Shown: positions 18,598 to 28,421, numbered from the stretch's first letter. The stretch is 64,000 nucleotides of DNA from an uncultured Eubacterium sp. (GCA_937900695.1 CALCFD010000028.1:72489-136488), one strand, 5' to 3'. Notes: a model not told the origin generated them from the letters alone. Numbers and translations: made by a program.

Positions 18598-20007
18598 ATG
18601 ATTAAAGATATAGTTAAAGCTACAATAAAAAAACATCAGCTGATAGAACCTGGTGATGTGATAATCTTAGGATTGTCAGGTGGTCCTGACTCTGTTTGTC
18701 TGTTTGATATATTACTTGATTTATCGACGGAAATGGATTTTAAACTTCATGGGGCTCATGTAAATCATCAGTTTAGACCTGGCGCAGCAGAGGAAGATCA
18801 ACTATATGTTGAAAATCTTTGTGAGGCCAATGGTGTATGTTGTTGGTCTACTATAGTAGATTGTAATGCTTTGGCCAATGAATTAGGAATAGGAAGTGAA
18901 GAAGCTGGTCGCAAAGCGAGATACGATTTTTTCTTTGAAATAACGCAATCACTTTTGTTTGAAGGAGTAGAAGCTTCAAAGATAAAAATTGCTATAGCCC
19001 AAAATCTAAATGATCAAGTTGAGACGGTTTTATTTAGATTTTTAAGAGGAGTAGGGACAGATGGTCTTGCAGGTATAGATTACAAGAGAGTTAATGAAAA
19101 TGGGAATATAGTTATAAGACCGCTTCTTGATGTAGCTAAAAAAGATATTTTAGAGTATTGTAAAATAAATAAAATAGAGCCTTGTATAGATCATACAAAT
19201 AATCAACCTATCTATGCGAGAAATAAAATTAGATTAAACTTAATACCTGAGCTTGAAGAAAAATACAACAGTAATTTGGTGGAAGCTATAAGTAGATTAA
19301 GTGCTATTGCTAAAGAAGATAGAGATTTTATATGGAGTGAAGTTTATAAAAACTATGATAAAGCGCTTGTAAGAAAAGAAGATCATGAGGTTTGGTTTAA
19401 TCAAGAAGTTTTACAAAACTACCATTCCTCTATAAGACATAGAATACTTTTTAAAGCATTTGCAAGTGTGGGATTACCAAAGGATATATATAGTTCACAT
19501 TTGGAACAGGCAGATGAACTAATTATGCATGGTATAACACCTCAACAAGTTGATTTTCCAAAAGGTTATGTTATAAGAGTTTCATATGGAAATATAGTTT
19601 GCGGATTAAAACCAAATATTAATGATGGTATGAAACCGCCGAAGATTATAATAAATGTGCTAGATAAAGAGCAATACCAAAAACGTCAAGGCGTTGCAGC
19701 TTTTGATTTGGATCTGATGGAAGAAGAATATGGCAGAAGTAATCTTCAAAAGATAATAGATATTAGAAGTAGACAACCTGGAGATTACATCAGACTAAAA
19801 GGTGTAGTAGGTAGGAAAAAAATTCAAGATTTGATGGTGGATATGAAGATTCCGAGTGTAGATAGAGACAAAGTATTTATGGTGGGAATAGGTCATGAAA
19901 TACTATGGATACCAGATGGTAAATATAAAGGTAGATACAGTGGTAATTATCAAGTTACAGAAGATAGCAAAAGAGTCATAACTGTTGAATTAAGTAGTCT
20001 TCTATGA
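18598..20007 (+). CDS. tilS: tRNA(Ile)-lysidine synthetase
   Basis: This 469-residue enzyme converts the wobble C of tRNA-Ile(CAU) to lysidine. The PP-loop SGGPDS is at residues 27-32, followed by HVNHQFRPGAAEED and the NLNDQVETVLFRFLRGVG motif. The C-terminal TilS domain includes RSRQPGDYIRLKG and KKIQDLMVDMKIP. The length is typical of the long Gram-positive form. tilS before ftsH is the classical Firmicutes order, though hpt is absent between them here. Confidence 0.96.
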   Translation: MIKDIVKATIKKHQLIEPGDVIILGLSGGPDSVCLFDILLDLSTEMDFKLHGAHVNHQFRPGAAEEDQLYVENLCEANGVCCWSTIVDCNALANELGIGSEEAGRKARYDFFFEITQSLLFEGVEASKIKIAIAQNLNDQVETVLFRFLRGVGTDGLAGIDYKRVNENGNIVIRPLLDVAKKDILEYCKINKIEPCIDHTNNQPIYARNKIRLNLIPELEEKYNSNLVEAISRLSAIAKEDRDFIWSEVYKNYDKALVRKEDHEVWFNQEVLQNYHSSIRHRILFKAFASVGLPKDIYSSHLEQADELIMHGITPQQVDFPKGYVIRVSYGNIVCGLKPNINDGMKPPKIIINVLDKEQYQKRQGVAAFDLDLMEEEYGRSNLQKIIDIRSRQPGDYIRLKGVVGRKKIQDLMVDMKIPSVDRDKVFMVGIGHEILWIPDGKYKGRYSGNYQVTEDSKRVITVELSSLL

Positions 20008-20076
20008 TAAAATATCCATTTAAAGGACTATATTTTTTTTAGTAAATAAAAATAATAATGAGGAGAAGAATAAGAA

Positions 20077-22095
20077 TTGAAGAACGTATTTAAAAGCTTT
20101 GGAATATATTTTATGATTCTAGCGTTAATCTTAGGTATGGCGCTGTTTTATGATAAGAGTCCAAAGGAAGAGATTAAAAATGTTAGTTATTCAAAGTTTG
20201 TAAATTATATAGCTGATGAAGATATGAAGGAAATTCAGTTCAAAGAGCTAGAGATGACAGGATTATTAAAAAATGGTAAAAAGGTTCATACATACGCACA
20301 CAGCTCTCTTGATGTTGATAGACTTCATTCACAGTATTTAGACAAGCAGAGTGATAAAAACATCATTACAATTAAAAATTCTAAGCCAGAAGAAGAGTCA
20401 TGGTTAGTATCGTTGATACCAACACTTATTATGATAGGTGTTTTAGTATTCTTCTGGGTAATGATCATGAGGCAGCAAGGTGGCGGTGGCAAGGCTATGT
20501 CTTTTGGTAAGAGTAAAGCTAAGATGCAAGATCCAAGTGCTAGAAAATTATCATTTAAAGATGTTGCTGGTTTAGATGAAGAAAAAGAAGAATTACAGGA
20601 AGTTGTGGACTTCCTAAAGCATCCTAGAAAATACCATAACTTAGGAGCTAGAATTCCTAAGGGAATTTTACTTGTAGGTCCTCCGGGAACAGGTAAAACT
20701 TACATTTCAAAAGCTACAGCAGGAGAAGCGGGAGTACCATTTTTCAGTTTATCAGGCTCAGAATTTGTAGAAATGTTTGTTGGTGTAGGTGCATCTAGAG
20801 TTAGGGATTTATTTGAACAGGCTAAGAAAAATGCCCCATGTATCATCTTCATTGATGAAATCGATGCTGTAGGTCGTAAGAGAGGCGCAGGCATGGGCGG
20901 TGGCCATGATGAAAGAGAGCAGACTCTTAATCAGTTACTAGTTGAAATGGATGGATTTACAGAAAATCTAGGTATTATCATTTTGGCTGCTACAAATAGA
21001 CCTGACATCTTAGATCCGGCGTTACTAAGACCTGGTAGATTTGATAGACAGATCGTAATAGGTGTTCCAGATATTAAGGGTAGAGAAGAAATCTTTAAGG
21101 TTCACAGTAAAAATAAACCTTTAGATGAAGAGGTAAATCCTGAAATTTTAGCTAGAAGAACTCCTGGATTTACACCGGCAGATATCGAAAATATGTTAAA
21201 TGAAGCAGCTCTTTTAACCGCTAGAAGAAATGGTCAAAAAATACGAATGGATGAAATTGAAGAAGCAATAACTAAGGTTATCGCAGGTCCTGAAAAGAAG
21301 AGCAGAGTAATCAGTGAAAAAGAAAGACGCTTGACTGCCATTCATGAGGCTGGACATGCGGTTGTTGCACATTCATTACCAGGTACTGATCCGGTACATC
21401 AAATTACAATTGTTCCTAGAGGTAGAGCTGGTGGATTTACTATGATTTTACCTAAGGAAGATAGATACTATAATACTAAGGGAGATATGGAAGAACAGAT
21501 TGTACACCTACTTGGCGGTAGGGTTGCTGAAATGTTAGTTCTTTCTGATATTTCAACTGGAGCAAGCAATGATATTGAGCGTGCTACAGATATAGCAAGA
21601 GAGATGGTAACTAAATATGGATTTAGTGAAAAACTTGGTCCTATTAACTATAGCTCTTCTGATGAGGTATTCCTTGGTAGAGATTTTGGAGCTAAACAGG
21701 CTTATTCAGAGGAAACTGCTAACGAAATTGATGAAGAGGTTAAGAGAATAGTTCACGAAGGTTATGAAAAGGCTCAAGAAATTTTAAATGAACATATGGA
21801 TAAGTTACTTGCTGTTGCAGACGGACTTATGGAACTTGAAACTCTTGATGGTGAACAGTTTGAAAAACTATATAGTGGGGAATGCACTGTTGAGCAGCTT
21901 GTTGAAGAATTCAGAGCAAAAACTGCTAAGCTTGACGAAGAAAACAAAAAAGAAGCTGAGCAGGCAGATGCTATTATAGAACAGGAAAAGAAGATTTTAG
22001 AAGCGGATTTGGCTAGATATGACGAAGATTATATGGCTGATGATGACGAAATTGAGGAAGAAAAAAATAGGGTAGACAATGAGGATAACGATTAA
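20077..22095 (+). CDS. ftsH: ATP-dependent zinc metalloprotease FtsH
   Basis: This 672-residue membrane protease degrades misfolded and short-lived proteins at the inner face of the membrane. There are two transmembrane helices (residues about 8-25 and 108-130) around a short external domain. Walker A GPPGTGKT lies at 201-208, followed by IIFIDEIDAVG, the SRH region, and the zinc site HEAGH at 423-427. An acidic C-terminal tail (DDDEIEEE) closes the protein. The start is a TTG at 20077 with GAGGAG at 20060-20065 and no better ATG nearby. The stop codon lies 17 bases inside the next gene. Confidence 0.97.
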   Translation: MKNVFKSFGIYFMILALILGMALFYDKSPKEEIKNVSYSKFVNYIADEDMKEIQFKELEMTGLLKNGKKVHTYAHSSLDVDRLHSQYLDKQSDKNIITIKNSKPEEESWLVSLIPTLIMIGVLVFFWVMIMRQQGGGGKAMSFGKSKAKMQDPSARKLSFKDVAGLDEEKEELQEVVDFLKHPRKYHNLGARIPKGILLVGPPGTGKTYISKATAGEAGVPFFSLSGSEFVEMFVGVGASRVRDLFEQAKKNAPCIIFIDEIDAVGRKRGAGMGGGHDEREQTLNQLLVEMDGFTENLGIIILAATNRPDILDPALLRPGRFDRQIVIGVPDIKGREEIFKVHSKNKPLDEEVNPEILARRTPGFTPADIENMLNEAALLTARRNGQKIRMDEIEEAITKVIAGPEKKSRVISEKERRLTAIHEAGHAVVAHSLPGTDPVHQITIVPRGRAGGFTMILPKEDRYYNTKGDMEEQIVHLLGGRVAEMLVLSDISTGASNDIERATDIAREMVTKYGFSEKLGPINYSSSDEVFLGRDFGAKQAYSEETANEIDEEVKRIVHEGYEKAQEILNEHMDKLLAVADGLMELETLDGEQFEKLYSGECTVEQLVEEFRAKTAKLDEENKKEAEQADAIIEQEKKILEADLARYDEDYMADDDEIEEEKNRVDNEDND

Positions 22096-23632
22096 AGATT
22101 GTCTTGCATTGCCGGCATTTGAAAATGCACAAGTGCTGTCTTGCGAGGACAGAGTAGTAAAATCAATTAAAAATATTTCAGTTTTGGAAGCTAATAGACT
22201 TGAAGATTTAAACGAGTATTACGATGAAAAAAATCAGATGATTGTTACTGGTTTTTATGGTATTCGTGATGATGTTGATGCACAATGCAAGATAGTTGAG
22301 TTTTTAGCTAAACATGGTATGGTATCACTAGTATTACACAGAGTTGGTGAAATTATGCCATCTATTGATAACCAATTAATAGAATGTTGTAGCAAGTATG
22401 GAGTTGTTTTAATCAAACTAAATACTAATGCTAAGTTGGTTATGTCAGAAATTATAGAAGAGGTTTCACATACTTTATTTTATGGTGGAGTAGATGAAAG
22501 CTATGATAATAGCCTTATAACAAATACGATTATGCATCTACTTGATTTTGAAAAGTACAGTGACTTTGAAAGCGCTGTAAAGGCGGCTGCTGTAAAAAAT
22601 AATTTCCAGATGATAATTTTAAGCACAGATTTTAATCCTGTTTTAACTGTTGAAAATCAGTTTAAGACGACTATTGAGAGAGCTATTCGTTTGGGAAGAG
22701 AAAACTCTATCGAAAAGAGATCTAAAGTTTATACATTAATTGATGTTGATGGAGTTTTAACATATTGGGGACCTATTACTATTCAAGACAGCAATTACTA
22801 TATGTTTATCGTTGACAATAATGATTCTTATTCTAAGGATGAGATTGTAAAGTTAGCTGATATTATACAAATGGCTATAGGCATGTGGAAGTATACTCCA
22901 GCTAGAGATCAGAAAGCAGAATTTGTAAAGGCTTTAAAAAGAGGCAACATAAGCATGGCTTATGCAATTAAGGAAGAAACTGAAATTGTTGAAGAGCATA
23001 TCATGAGTGTATTTACAGGTACAGGTTTTGCTAATAGCGATACACAGTCAATTATTGATGAGTATTGTCTAAAAAATAATTTAAGTAATCTTCAAATCCA
23101 CGAAGAAGATTATACCTTTGGAATAATTATTGGTGATAGCACTAGAGCAATTTGTGCTAAGTTGTTTGAAAAGGCAAAGTCTAGGAATGCCAGACTGTTT
23201 CATGTCACAGGTGTTGACGGTATAGAAGGTGCATGTGATGCCTTCAAGCTGATTAATGAAACTTGGAATCAAGCACAGCAGGTTTTTCCTTTTAAACGAG
23301 CATTTTCAAAGTATGATTTATTATTGATAAGTAATTGTAATAGTATTCAGCTTCGAGGTGGTTTTATCAAGAGAAATTATATGAAACTTCTTGAACCATT
23401 TGAAGCAGATGTCAGCAACAAGGGCAGACAGCTACTTGACACACTTGAAACCTTTGTTTTAGATGCAGGTATGAATGGAGCTAAAACAGCTGACATTATG
23501 GATGTTCACACAAATACTGTTCAGTACAGACTAAAAAAAATCAGTGAACTATTAGGAGCAGAAATAACAGCTAATAGAGTTATTCCTGGCTTAACTATAG
23601 CACTGGCACTAAAAAGACTAGAAAGAGCTTAA
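22079..23632 (+). CDS. PucR-family transcriptional regulator
   Basis: This 517-residue protein starts with a PucR N-terminal domain (MRITIKDCLALPAFENAQVL) and has a central GGDEF-like/CdaR region. It ends in the PucR HTH_30 domain (LLDTLETFVLDAGMNGAKTADIMDVH at about 455-480, then QYRLKKISELLG). PucR/CdaR proteins control purine, sugar-acid or amino-acid use. The ligand cannot be read from sequence. It overlaps ftsH by 17 bases in another frame, so the two are translationally coupled. It is followed after 20 bases by coaX. Confidence 0.87.
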   Translation: MRITIKDCLALPAFENAQVLSCEDRVVKSIKNISVLEANRLEDLNEYYDEKNQMIVTGFYGIRDDVDAQCKIVEFLAKHGMVSLVLHRVGEIMPSIDNQLIECCSKYGVVLIKLNTNAKLVMSEIIEEVSHTLFYGGVDESYDNSLITNTIMHLLDFEKYSDFESAVKAAAVKNNFQMIILSTDFNPVLTVENQFKTTIERAIRLGRENSIEKRSKVYTLIDVDGVLTYWGPITIQDSNYYMFIVDNNDSYSKDEIVKLADIIQMAIGMWKYTPARDQKAEFVKALKRGNISMAYAIKEETEIVEEHIMSVFTGTGFANSDTQSIIDEYCLKNNLSNLQIHEEDYTFGIIIGDSTRAICAKLFEKAKSRNARLFHVTGVDGIEGACDAFKLINETWNQAQQVFPFKRAFSKYDLLLISNCNSIQLRGGFIKRNYMKLLEPFEADVSNKGRQLLDTLETFVLDAGMNGAKTADIMDVHTNTVQYRLKKISELLGAEITANRVIPGLTIALALKRLERA

Positions 23633-23652
23633 ATCTGAAAGGAGAAACGATT

Positions 23653-24459
23653 ATGCTACTTGCTTTTGATGTTGGAAACACAAACATCGTATTAGGAGTA
23701 TTTAAGGATGGTAAATTGATAGAAAACTGGAGAATGGAAACCGATGCCAATAAAAGTGCTGATGAGTACGGCATGGTTATCAATCAGTTATTTAGATACG
23801 CTGGACTAAAAACCTCAGATGTTAAGGATGTAATTATTGCCACTGTAGTGCCTTCTGTTTTATATACACTTCAGCATTTATCTATGAAGTATTTTCATAG
23901 GAAAGCTATTGTAATAGAGTCAGGCGTTAAGACAGGTTTATTAATTAAATATGATAATCCTAAGCAGGTTGGTTCAGATCGTATTGTTAATGCGGTAGCT
24001 GCTTACGCTAAATATGGAGGTCCACTAATTTTAATTGATTTTGGAACTGCAACTACATTTTGTGCTGTTACAGAAAATGCAGAATACTTAGGAGGAGCTA
24101 TTGCCCCAGGTTTAAAAATTGCGAGTGAAGCTTTATTTAGCATGACTTCAAAACTACCTAAGGTAGAGTTAGAAACACCTGATACAGTAATCTGCAAAAA
24201 TACTATTCAATCAATGCAATCAGGTTTAATCTATGGGCATATGGGAATGGTAGATTTTATCGTTCGTCATATGAAGGAAGAACTTTCAGAAATGGGTTCG
24301 CCAAAGGAAAAGATTAAGGTTATTGCTACTGGTGGTCTTGCTAATTTAATTGACGAAGGTGTAGAGTGTATAGATGTAGTAGATAAGATGCTTACTTTAG
24401 AAGGTCTTGAAATTATTTACGAGAAGAATCGTAAAGATAAGAAGCATAAAAATAGATAA
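23653..24459 (+). CDS. coaX: Type III pantothenate kinase
   Basis: This 268-residue kinase does the first step of coenzyme A synthesis and is the CoaX type (ASKHA fold) rather than CoaA. The phosphate motifs are visible: DVGNTNIVLGVF at the N-terminus, PKQVGSDRIVNAVAAY and LIDFGTATTF, and GGAIAPGLKI. ATGG-L-A-N-L forms the adenosine motif near the C-terminus. GAAAGGAG precedes the ATG. A basic tail (KNRKDKKHKNR) ends the protein. A terminator follows. Confidence 0.96.
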   Translation: MLLAFDVGNTNIVLGVFKDGKLIENWRMETDANKSADEYGMVINQLFRYAGLKTSDVKDVIIATVVPSVLYTLQHLSMKYFHRKAIVIESGVKTGLLIKYDNPKQVGSDRIVNAVAAYAKYGGPLILIDFGTATTFCAVTENAEYLGGAIAPGLKIASEALFSMTSKLPKVELETPDTVICKNTIQSMQSGLIYGHMGMVDFIVRHMKEELSEMGSPKEKIKVIATGGLANLIDEGVECIDVVDKMLTLEGLEIIYEKNRKDKKHKNR

Positions 24460-24462
24460 TAT

Positions 24463-24495
24463 AAAATAAGCACGATATTTTTCGTGCTTATTTTT
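24463..24495 (+). terminator. Intrinsic terminator after coaX
   Basis: AAAATAAGCACGA (24463-24475) pairs with TTCGTGCTTATTTT (24481-24494) around a five-base loop. It sits immediately upstream of the dus gene. Confidence 0.8.
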
Positions 24496-24511
24496 GAAAG
24501 GAAGAGAAATA

Positions 24512-25489
24512 TTGAGGAGAGGAAATTTAGAGATAAATGGCGTTAAGCTAGAAAATCCTTTTTTGGCAGCGCCTCTTGCGGGTATTACAGATGCACCTAC
24601 AAGAAGAATTAATAGAATTATGGGAGCTGCTATGGGTTACTCTGAAATGGTAAGTGGCAAGGGACTTATGTATAATAACAAAAACACAGAGAATCTTCTC
24701 AAGGTGTATGAAGAAGAGAAACCAGTTGCTTATCAGATTTTTGGTAGTGAACCAGAAGTCATGGCATATACAGCAAAGCAGTTAAATGGCAGGGAAAATG
24801 CCTTATTAGATATCAATATGGGCTGTCCAGTTCCCAAGGTCGTTAAAAATGGTGAAGGATCTGCAATGCTTAAAAAACCATCGCTTATTTACGATGTGGT
24901 TTCTGCAACTGTTGAGAATGCTGATAAACCAGTAACTGTTAAAATACGTATTGGTTGGGATGATGATAGCATAAACTGTGTAGAGGTAGCAAAAATCATA
25001 GAAAAAGCTGGAGCATCAGCAGTAGCCATTCATGGTCGAACACGTATGCAGTATTACTCTGGCAAAGCTAACTGGGATGCTATCAAAGAAGTTAAGGAAA
25101 ATGTAAGTATATCGGTAATAGGCAATGGAGATATATTTACTGCAGAAGATGCTATGTCTATGATGGAATATACCGGATGTGATTTAGTAATGATTGGTAG
25201 AGGTATGTTAGGAAATCCATGGATATTTCGAGACTGTAAAGCTTTATGGGAAGGTAAATCTGTTCCACCACGTCCTGCGATTGATGAAATTGTAAATATG
25301 ATGATAAGACACTTTAATGACATAAAAGCATTAAAAGGAGAACGTACAGCTGTAAATGAGATGCGTAAGCATGTTGGTTGGTATACAAAAGGTATGCCAA
25401 GTAGCGCAGCTTTTAGACGTAGTATAAATGAAGTTAATGATAGTGAAACTTTAATAGAGCGATTTGAATTGCTCAGAAATCGAGGTTAA
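24512..25489 (+). CDS. dusB: tRNA-dihydrouridine synthase (DusB-like)
   Basis: This 325-residue FMN enzyme reduces uridines in tRNA to dihydrouridine with NADPH. The family motifs are present: FLAAPLAGITDAPTRR, INMGCPVPKVVKNGEGSAM (with the catalytic Cys in GCP), IHGRTRMQYYSG, NGDI and MIGRGMLGNPW. An upstream TTG at 24494 lies inside the coaX terminator and lacks a ribosome binding site. The TTG at 24512 has AAAGGAAG (24497-24504) at good distance and fits the family start, so it is preferred. The Nudix gene follows two bases later. Confidence 0.92.
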   Translation: MRRGNLEINGVKLENPFLAAPLAGITDAPTRRINRIMGAAMGYSEMVSGKGLMYNNKNTENLLKVYEEEKPVAYQIFGSEPEVMAYTAKQLNGRENALLDINMGCPVPKVVKNGEGSAMLKKPSLIYDVVSATVENADKPVTVKIRIGWDDDSINCVEVAKIIEKAGASAVAIHGRTRMQYYSGKANWDAIKEVKENVSISVIGNGDIFTAEDAMSMMEYTGCDLVMIGRGMLGNPWIFRDCKALWEGKSVPPRPAIDEIVNMMIRHFNDIKALKGERTAVNEMRKHVGWYTKGMPSSAAFRRSINEVNDSETLIERFELLRNRG

Positions 25490-25491
25490 AA

Positions 25492-25974
25492 ATGAGCATT
25501 AGAAGCACTTGTAAGGCTATAGTATTAAATGAGGGAAAGATTTTACTAAATAAGTGTCATGATCAACACAATGGAGAATACTATTCGCTACCAGGAGGAG
25601 GACAAGAAACTTTAGAGTATTTACATGAGGCAATTATAAGAGAAGTTTTAGAGGAAACTGGATATACAGTTATTCCTGAAATGTTTGTTGGAATAGGTGA
25701 AGAAATATGTACAGATGAGGAAATAGTAACTCAATGGCCAGGGTATATTCACAAGATGTATCATATTTATCGCTGCCGTTTAGATAATGAAGCGGAGTGG
25801 GTTGATCCATGCGAAGTAGATGATATGCAAGATGAATGTATATGGATTGATATTGATAATCTTGAGTCAATAAAGCTATTACCTGTAATGGTACATAAAA
25901 ATATAAAGGAACTTATTTATGGTGATCATGCAATTTTTTTAGATTCGGTTCATGTAGATCATCATCATGGTTAA
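25492..25974 (+). CDS. Nudix hydrolase
   Basis: This 160-residue protein has a complete Nudix box: G-x5-E-x7-REVLEETGY at about residues 34-57, which binds Mg and cleaves a nucleoside diphosphate linked to another group. The substrate is not predictable. The C-terminus ends in HVDHHHG, a histidine-rich tail. The ATG lies two bases after the dus stop with GAGG upstream, so the two genes are coupled. A terminator follows. Confidence 0.88.
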   Translation: MSIRSTCKAIVLNEGKILLNKCHDQHNGEYYSLPGGGQETLEYLHEAIIREVLEETGYTVIPEMFVGIGEEICTDEEIVTQWPGYIHKMYHIYRCRLDNEAEWVDPCEVDDMQDECIWIDIDNLESIKLLPVMVHKNIKELIYGDHAIFLDSVHVDHHHG

Positions 25975-25989
25975 ATATATTATTGTAAT

Positions 25990-26020
25990 AAAAAACGGGC
26001 TGCATAGCAGTCCGTTTTTT
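25990..26020. terminator. Bidirectional terminator between Nudix and rubrerythrin genes
   Basis: AAAAAACGGGCTGC (25990 onward) pairs with GCAGTCCGTTTTTT (ending 26020), with one G-T pair. A and T runs flank both sides. Confidence 0.85.
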
Positions 26021-26046
26021 GATTGATAAAATTAACAAATTGGATA

Positions 26047-26589
26047 TTAACCAAAGTATCTCTTTAATAGACCTTCGAAAGCTTTACCATGTCTAGCTTC
26101 ATCTCTAGCCATTTCATGAACTGTATCATGGATAGCATCTAGGTTAGCAGCCTTAGCTCTCTTAGCTAGGTCAAACTTACCAGCTGTAGCTCCGTTTTCA
26201 GCTTCAACTCTCATTTCTAGGTTCTTCTTAGTGCTGTCAGTAACAACTTCACCTAGTAGTTCTGCGAATTTAGCAGCATGTTCAGCTTCTTCTAGAGCAG
26301 CCTTTTCCCAGTATAGACCGATTTCAGGATATCCTTCTCTGTGAGCAACTCTTGACATAGCTAAGTACATACCAACTTCTGTACATTCTCCTTCGAAGTT
26401 AGCTCTTAGGTCAGCTAGAATATCTTCGCTTACTCCCTTAGCAACTCCTACAACATGTTCAGCAGCCCATTCTCTTTCGCCTTCAGCCTGAGCCTGGAAC
26501 TTTTCTGGTCCAACGTGGCACTGTGGGCACTCAGCTGGTGCAGTTTCTCCTTCATGTACATATCCGCATACTGTGCAAATCCATTTCAT
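26047..26589 (-). CDS. Reverse rubrerythrin (rubredoxin domain first)
   Basis: This 180-residue peroxide-reducing protein has its rubredoxin iron site at the N-terminus (CTVCGY and CPQC) and the diiron four-helix domain behind it (FEGECTEVGMYLAM, EEAEHA, DEARHGKAF). This is the reverse of classical rubrerythrin and is typical of clostridia, where it acts as NADH-rubredoxin-dependent H2O2/O2 reductase. AGGAGGTAATTATT precedes the ATG. It is transcribed alone, divergently from the NifU-like gene. Codon use (GCT/CTA/AGA) looks like that of a highly expressed gene. Confidence 0.94.
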   Translation of the reverse strand: MKWICTVCGYVHEGETAPAECPQCHVGPEKFQAQAEGEREWAAEHVVGVAKGVSEDILADLRANFEGECTEVGMYLAMSRVAHREGYPEIGLYWEKAALEEAEHAAKFAELLGEVVTDSTKKNLEMRVEAENGATAGKFDLAKRAKAANLDAIHDTVHEMARDEARHGKAFEGLLKRYFG

Positions 26590-26754
26590 AATAATTACCT
26601 CCTAAATTTTTATAAAACTTAAATAGTTTATTGTCTTAATTAATTACAAAAGTATTATACCATTTTTTAAATCACTTTAAACATAAAAAAGTATGTTTTT
26701 TTATTTTTTTGTGGTACTATATTAGTTGTAGATTTAAATTTGGAGGTAATAATA

Positions 26755-26979
26755 ATGGAAGCAAAAATTAAAGATGTATTAGATCAGATAAGACCAATTC
26801 TACAGAGAGACGGTGGAGATATTGAGTTTGTAGACTATACAGAAGACAAAGTAGTACTAGTAAGACTACAGGGACACTGTGCAGGATGTCCAGGAGCTCA
26901 GATGACACTAAAAGGCATAGTAGAACAGATCTTAAAGGAAGCATTCCCAGAAGATATCGCATCTGTTGAATCTGTTTAA
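26755..26979 (+). CDS. NifU-like iron-sulfur scaffold (Nfu domain)
   Basis: This 74-residue protein is a single Nfu domain with the cluster motif GHCAGCPGAQMTLKG. It carries or delivers 4Fe-4S clusters to apoproteins. An in-frame upstream ATG at 26740 has no good ribosome binding site; the ATG at 26755 is preceded by TTGGAGGTAATA, so it is chosen. The stop codon overlaps the first ATG of the next frame. Confidence 0.93.
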   Translation: MEAKIKDVLDQIRPILQRDGGDIEFVDYTEDKVVLVRLQGHCAGCPGAQMTLKGIVEQILKEAFPEDIASVESV

Positions 26980-26993
26980 TGGAGGCAAAGATA

Positions 26994-28421
26994 GTGGATA
27001 ATCTACAATTAATCAAAGATAGGATTGCTGCAAACTATGATGAGATGATAACAACTTTGCAGGAACTTGTAAGGATTAACAGTGAAATTGCCACACCACA
27101 AAAAGATAAACCTTTTGGAAAAGGCGTTGATGACGCCTTTCTTTATATGTTAAAAAAAGGTGAAGAAGATGGTTTTTTAACTACTAATATTGATCATTAT
27201 GGCGGGCATATAGATATGCTTTCTAAAGATAGCAGCAATACAGAAACTATGGGGATTTTAGCTCATCTAGATGTAGTTCCAGCTGGAGATGGTTGGGAGT
27301 TTGATCCTTATGGTGCAATAATTGACAATGGCAAGCTTTATGGGAGAGGTTCTTCTGATGATAAAGGACCTACAATTGCTGCATATTTTGCTATGAGGGC
27401 TATTAAAGATGCTGGAATTACTTTAAATAAAAATGTTAGACTTATTTTAGGATTAGATGAAGAAAGTGGTTGGCAAGGTATGGATTATTACTTGTCAAAG
27501 ATTCCTAAACCAGCAGATTTTGGATTTACACCAGATGGTGATTTTCCAGTAGTAAATGGCGAAAAAGGTATTCTAAACTTTGATATTGCAAAGAAGTTTA
27601 CTAAAGCAGTAGGCAAGGGGATAGAGCTAAGAAGTTTTAATGGAGGAAATGCACCTAATATGGTTCCTGATTATGCTAGATTAGTTTTGAGAAGTGATGA
27701 TCCTTCAGTGTATGAGGAGTTAAAGTTAAAAGCTAAGAAATCAAGAGAGAATGGTGTTTTGATCAAAACAAAGGGAGTTGGTAAAAGTTTTGAAATAACT
27801 GCACATGGAGTTTCGGCTCATGGAGCAACACCTGAAAAAGGAATAAATGCCATATCTTTATTAATGGATTTTGTTAAAGATATAGAGTTTAGTAATGAAA
27901 GTGTAAATGAATTTATAGACTTTTATAATAATGAAATTGCATTTCAATTAGATGGTGAAAATTTAGGAATAGGATTTTCTGATGAGATTTCTGGCAAAAC
28001 TGTAGTAAATGTTGGAGTAATTGAACTTGACACTAAATCAGCTAGATTAGCAGTAAATCTTCGTTATCCTGTAAGCTTTGATGAAGAAAACATATATGAC
28101 GCTATGGGAGAAATACTTATGAAATATAATATAGGAGTAGTTAAAAAGATGAGTAGGGATCCTATTTATATAGATGAAGATGATAAGCTAATTAAGACGA
28201 TGATTGATGTATATAGGAAAAACACTGGGGATAAAGAGGCTAAACCATTAGTAATGGGTGGTGGAACTTATGCTAGAGCATTAGATAATTTTGTAGCTTT
28301 TGGTGCATTATTCCCAGGAGAAGAAGAGTTATTTCATCAAAAAAATGAATATATTTCAATCGATAGCCTTAAAAAGGCAACATTAATTTATGCAGAAACT
28401 ATATATGAATTATGTAAATAA
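26994..28421 (+). CDS. pepV: Dipeptidase PepV (M20 family)
   Basis: This 475-residue zinc peptidase cleaves dipeptides in the cytosol. M20 motifs are seen: LAHLDVVPAGDGW (metal His and Asp), GRGSSDDKGP, LDEESGWQGM and TAHGVSAHGATPEKG in the lid domain. A C-terminal MGGGTYARAL and FPGEEE complete the site. The first ATG (26979) overlaps the previous stop but has no ribosome binding site. Five codons later the GTG at 26994 has GGAGG at 26981-26985 with an 8-base spacer, so I take GTG as the start. A bidirectional terminator follows the stop. Confidence 0.92.
   Translation: MDNLQLIKDRIAANYDEMITTLQELVRINSEIATPQKDKPFGKGVDDAFLYMLKKGEEDGFLTTNIDHYGGHIDMLSKDSSNTETMGILAHLDVVPAGDGWEFDPYGAIIDNGKLYGRGSSDDKGPTIAAYFAMRAIKDAGITLNKNVRLILGLDEESGWQGMDYYLSKIPKPADFGFTPDGDFPVVNGEKGILNFDIAKKFTKAVGKGIELRSFNGGNAPNMVPDYARLVLRSDDPSVYEELKLKAKKSRENGVLIKTKGVGKSFEITAHGVSAHGATPEKGINAISLLMDFVKDIEFSNESVNEFIDFYNNEIAFQLDGENLGIGFSDEISGKTVVNVGVIELDTKSARLAVNLRYPVSFDEENIYDAMGEILMKYNIGVVKKMSRDPIYIDEDDKLIKTMIDVYRKNTGDKEAKPLVMGGGTYARALDNFVAFGALFPGEEELFHQKNEYISIDSLKKATLIYAETIYELCK

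Noticed and set aside
26590..26754. PerR or Fur box between rubrerythrin and NifU-like genes
   Set aside because: No palindrome close to either consensus could be seen, only AT-rich sequence.
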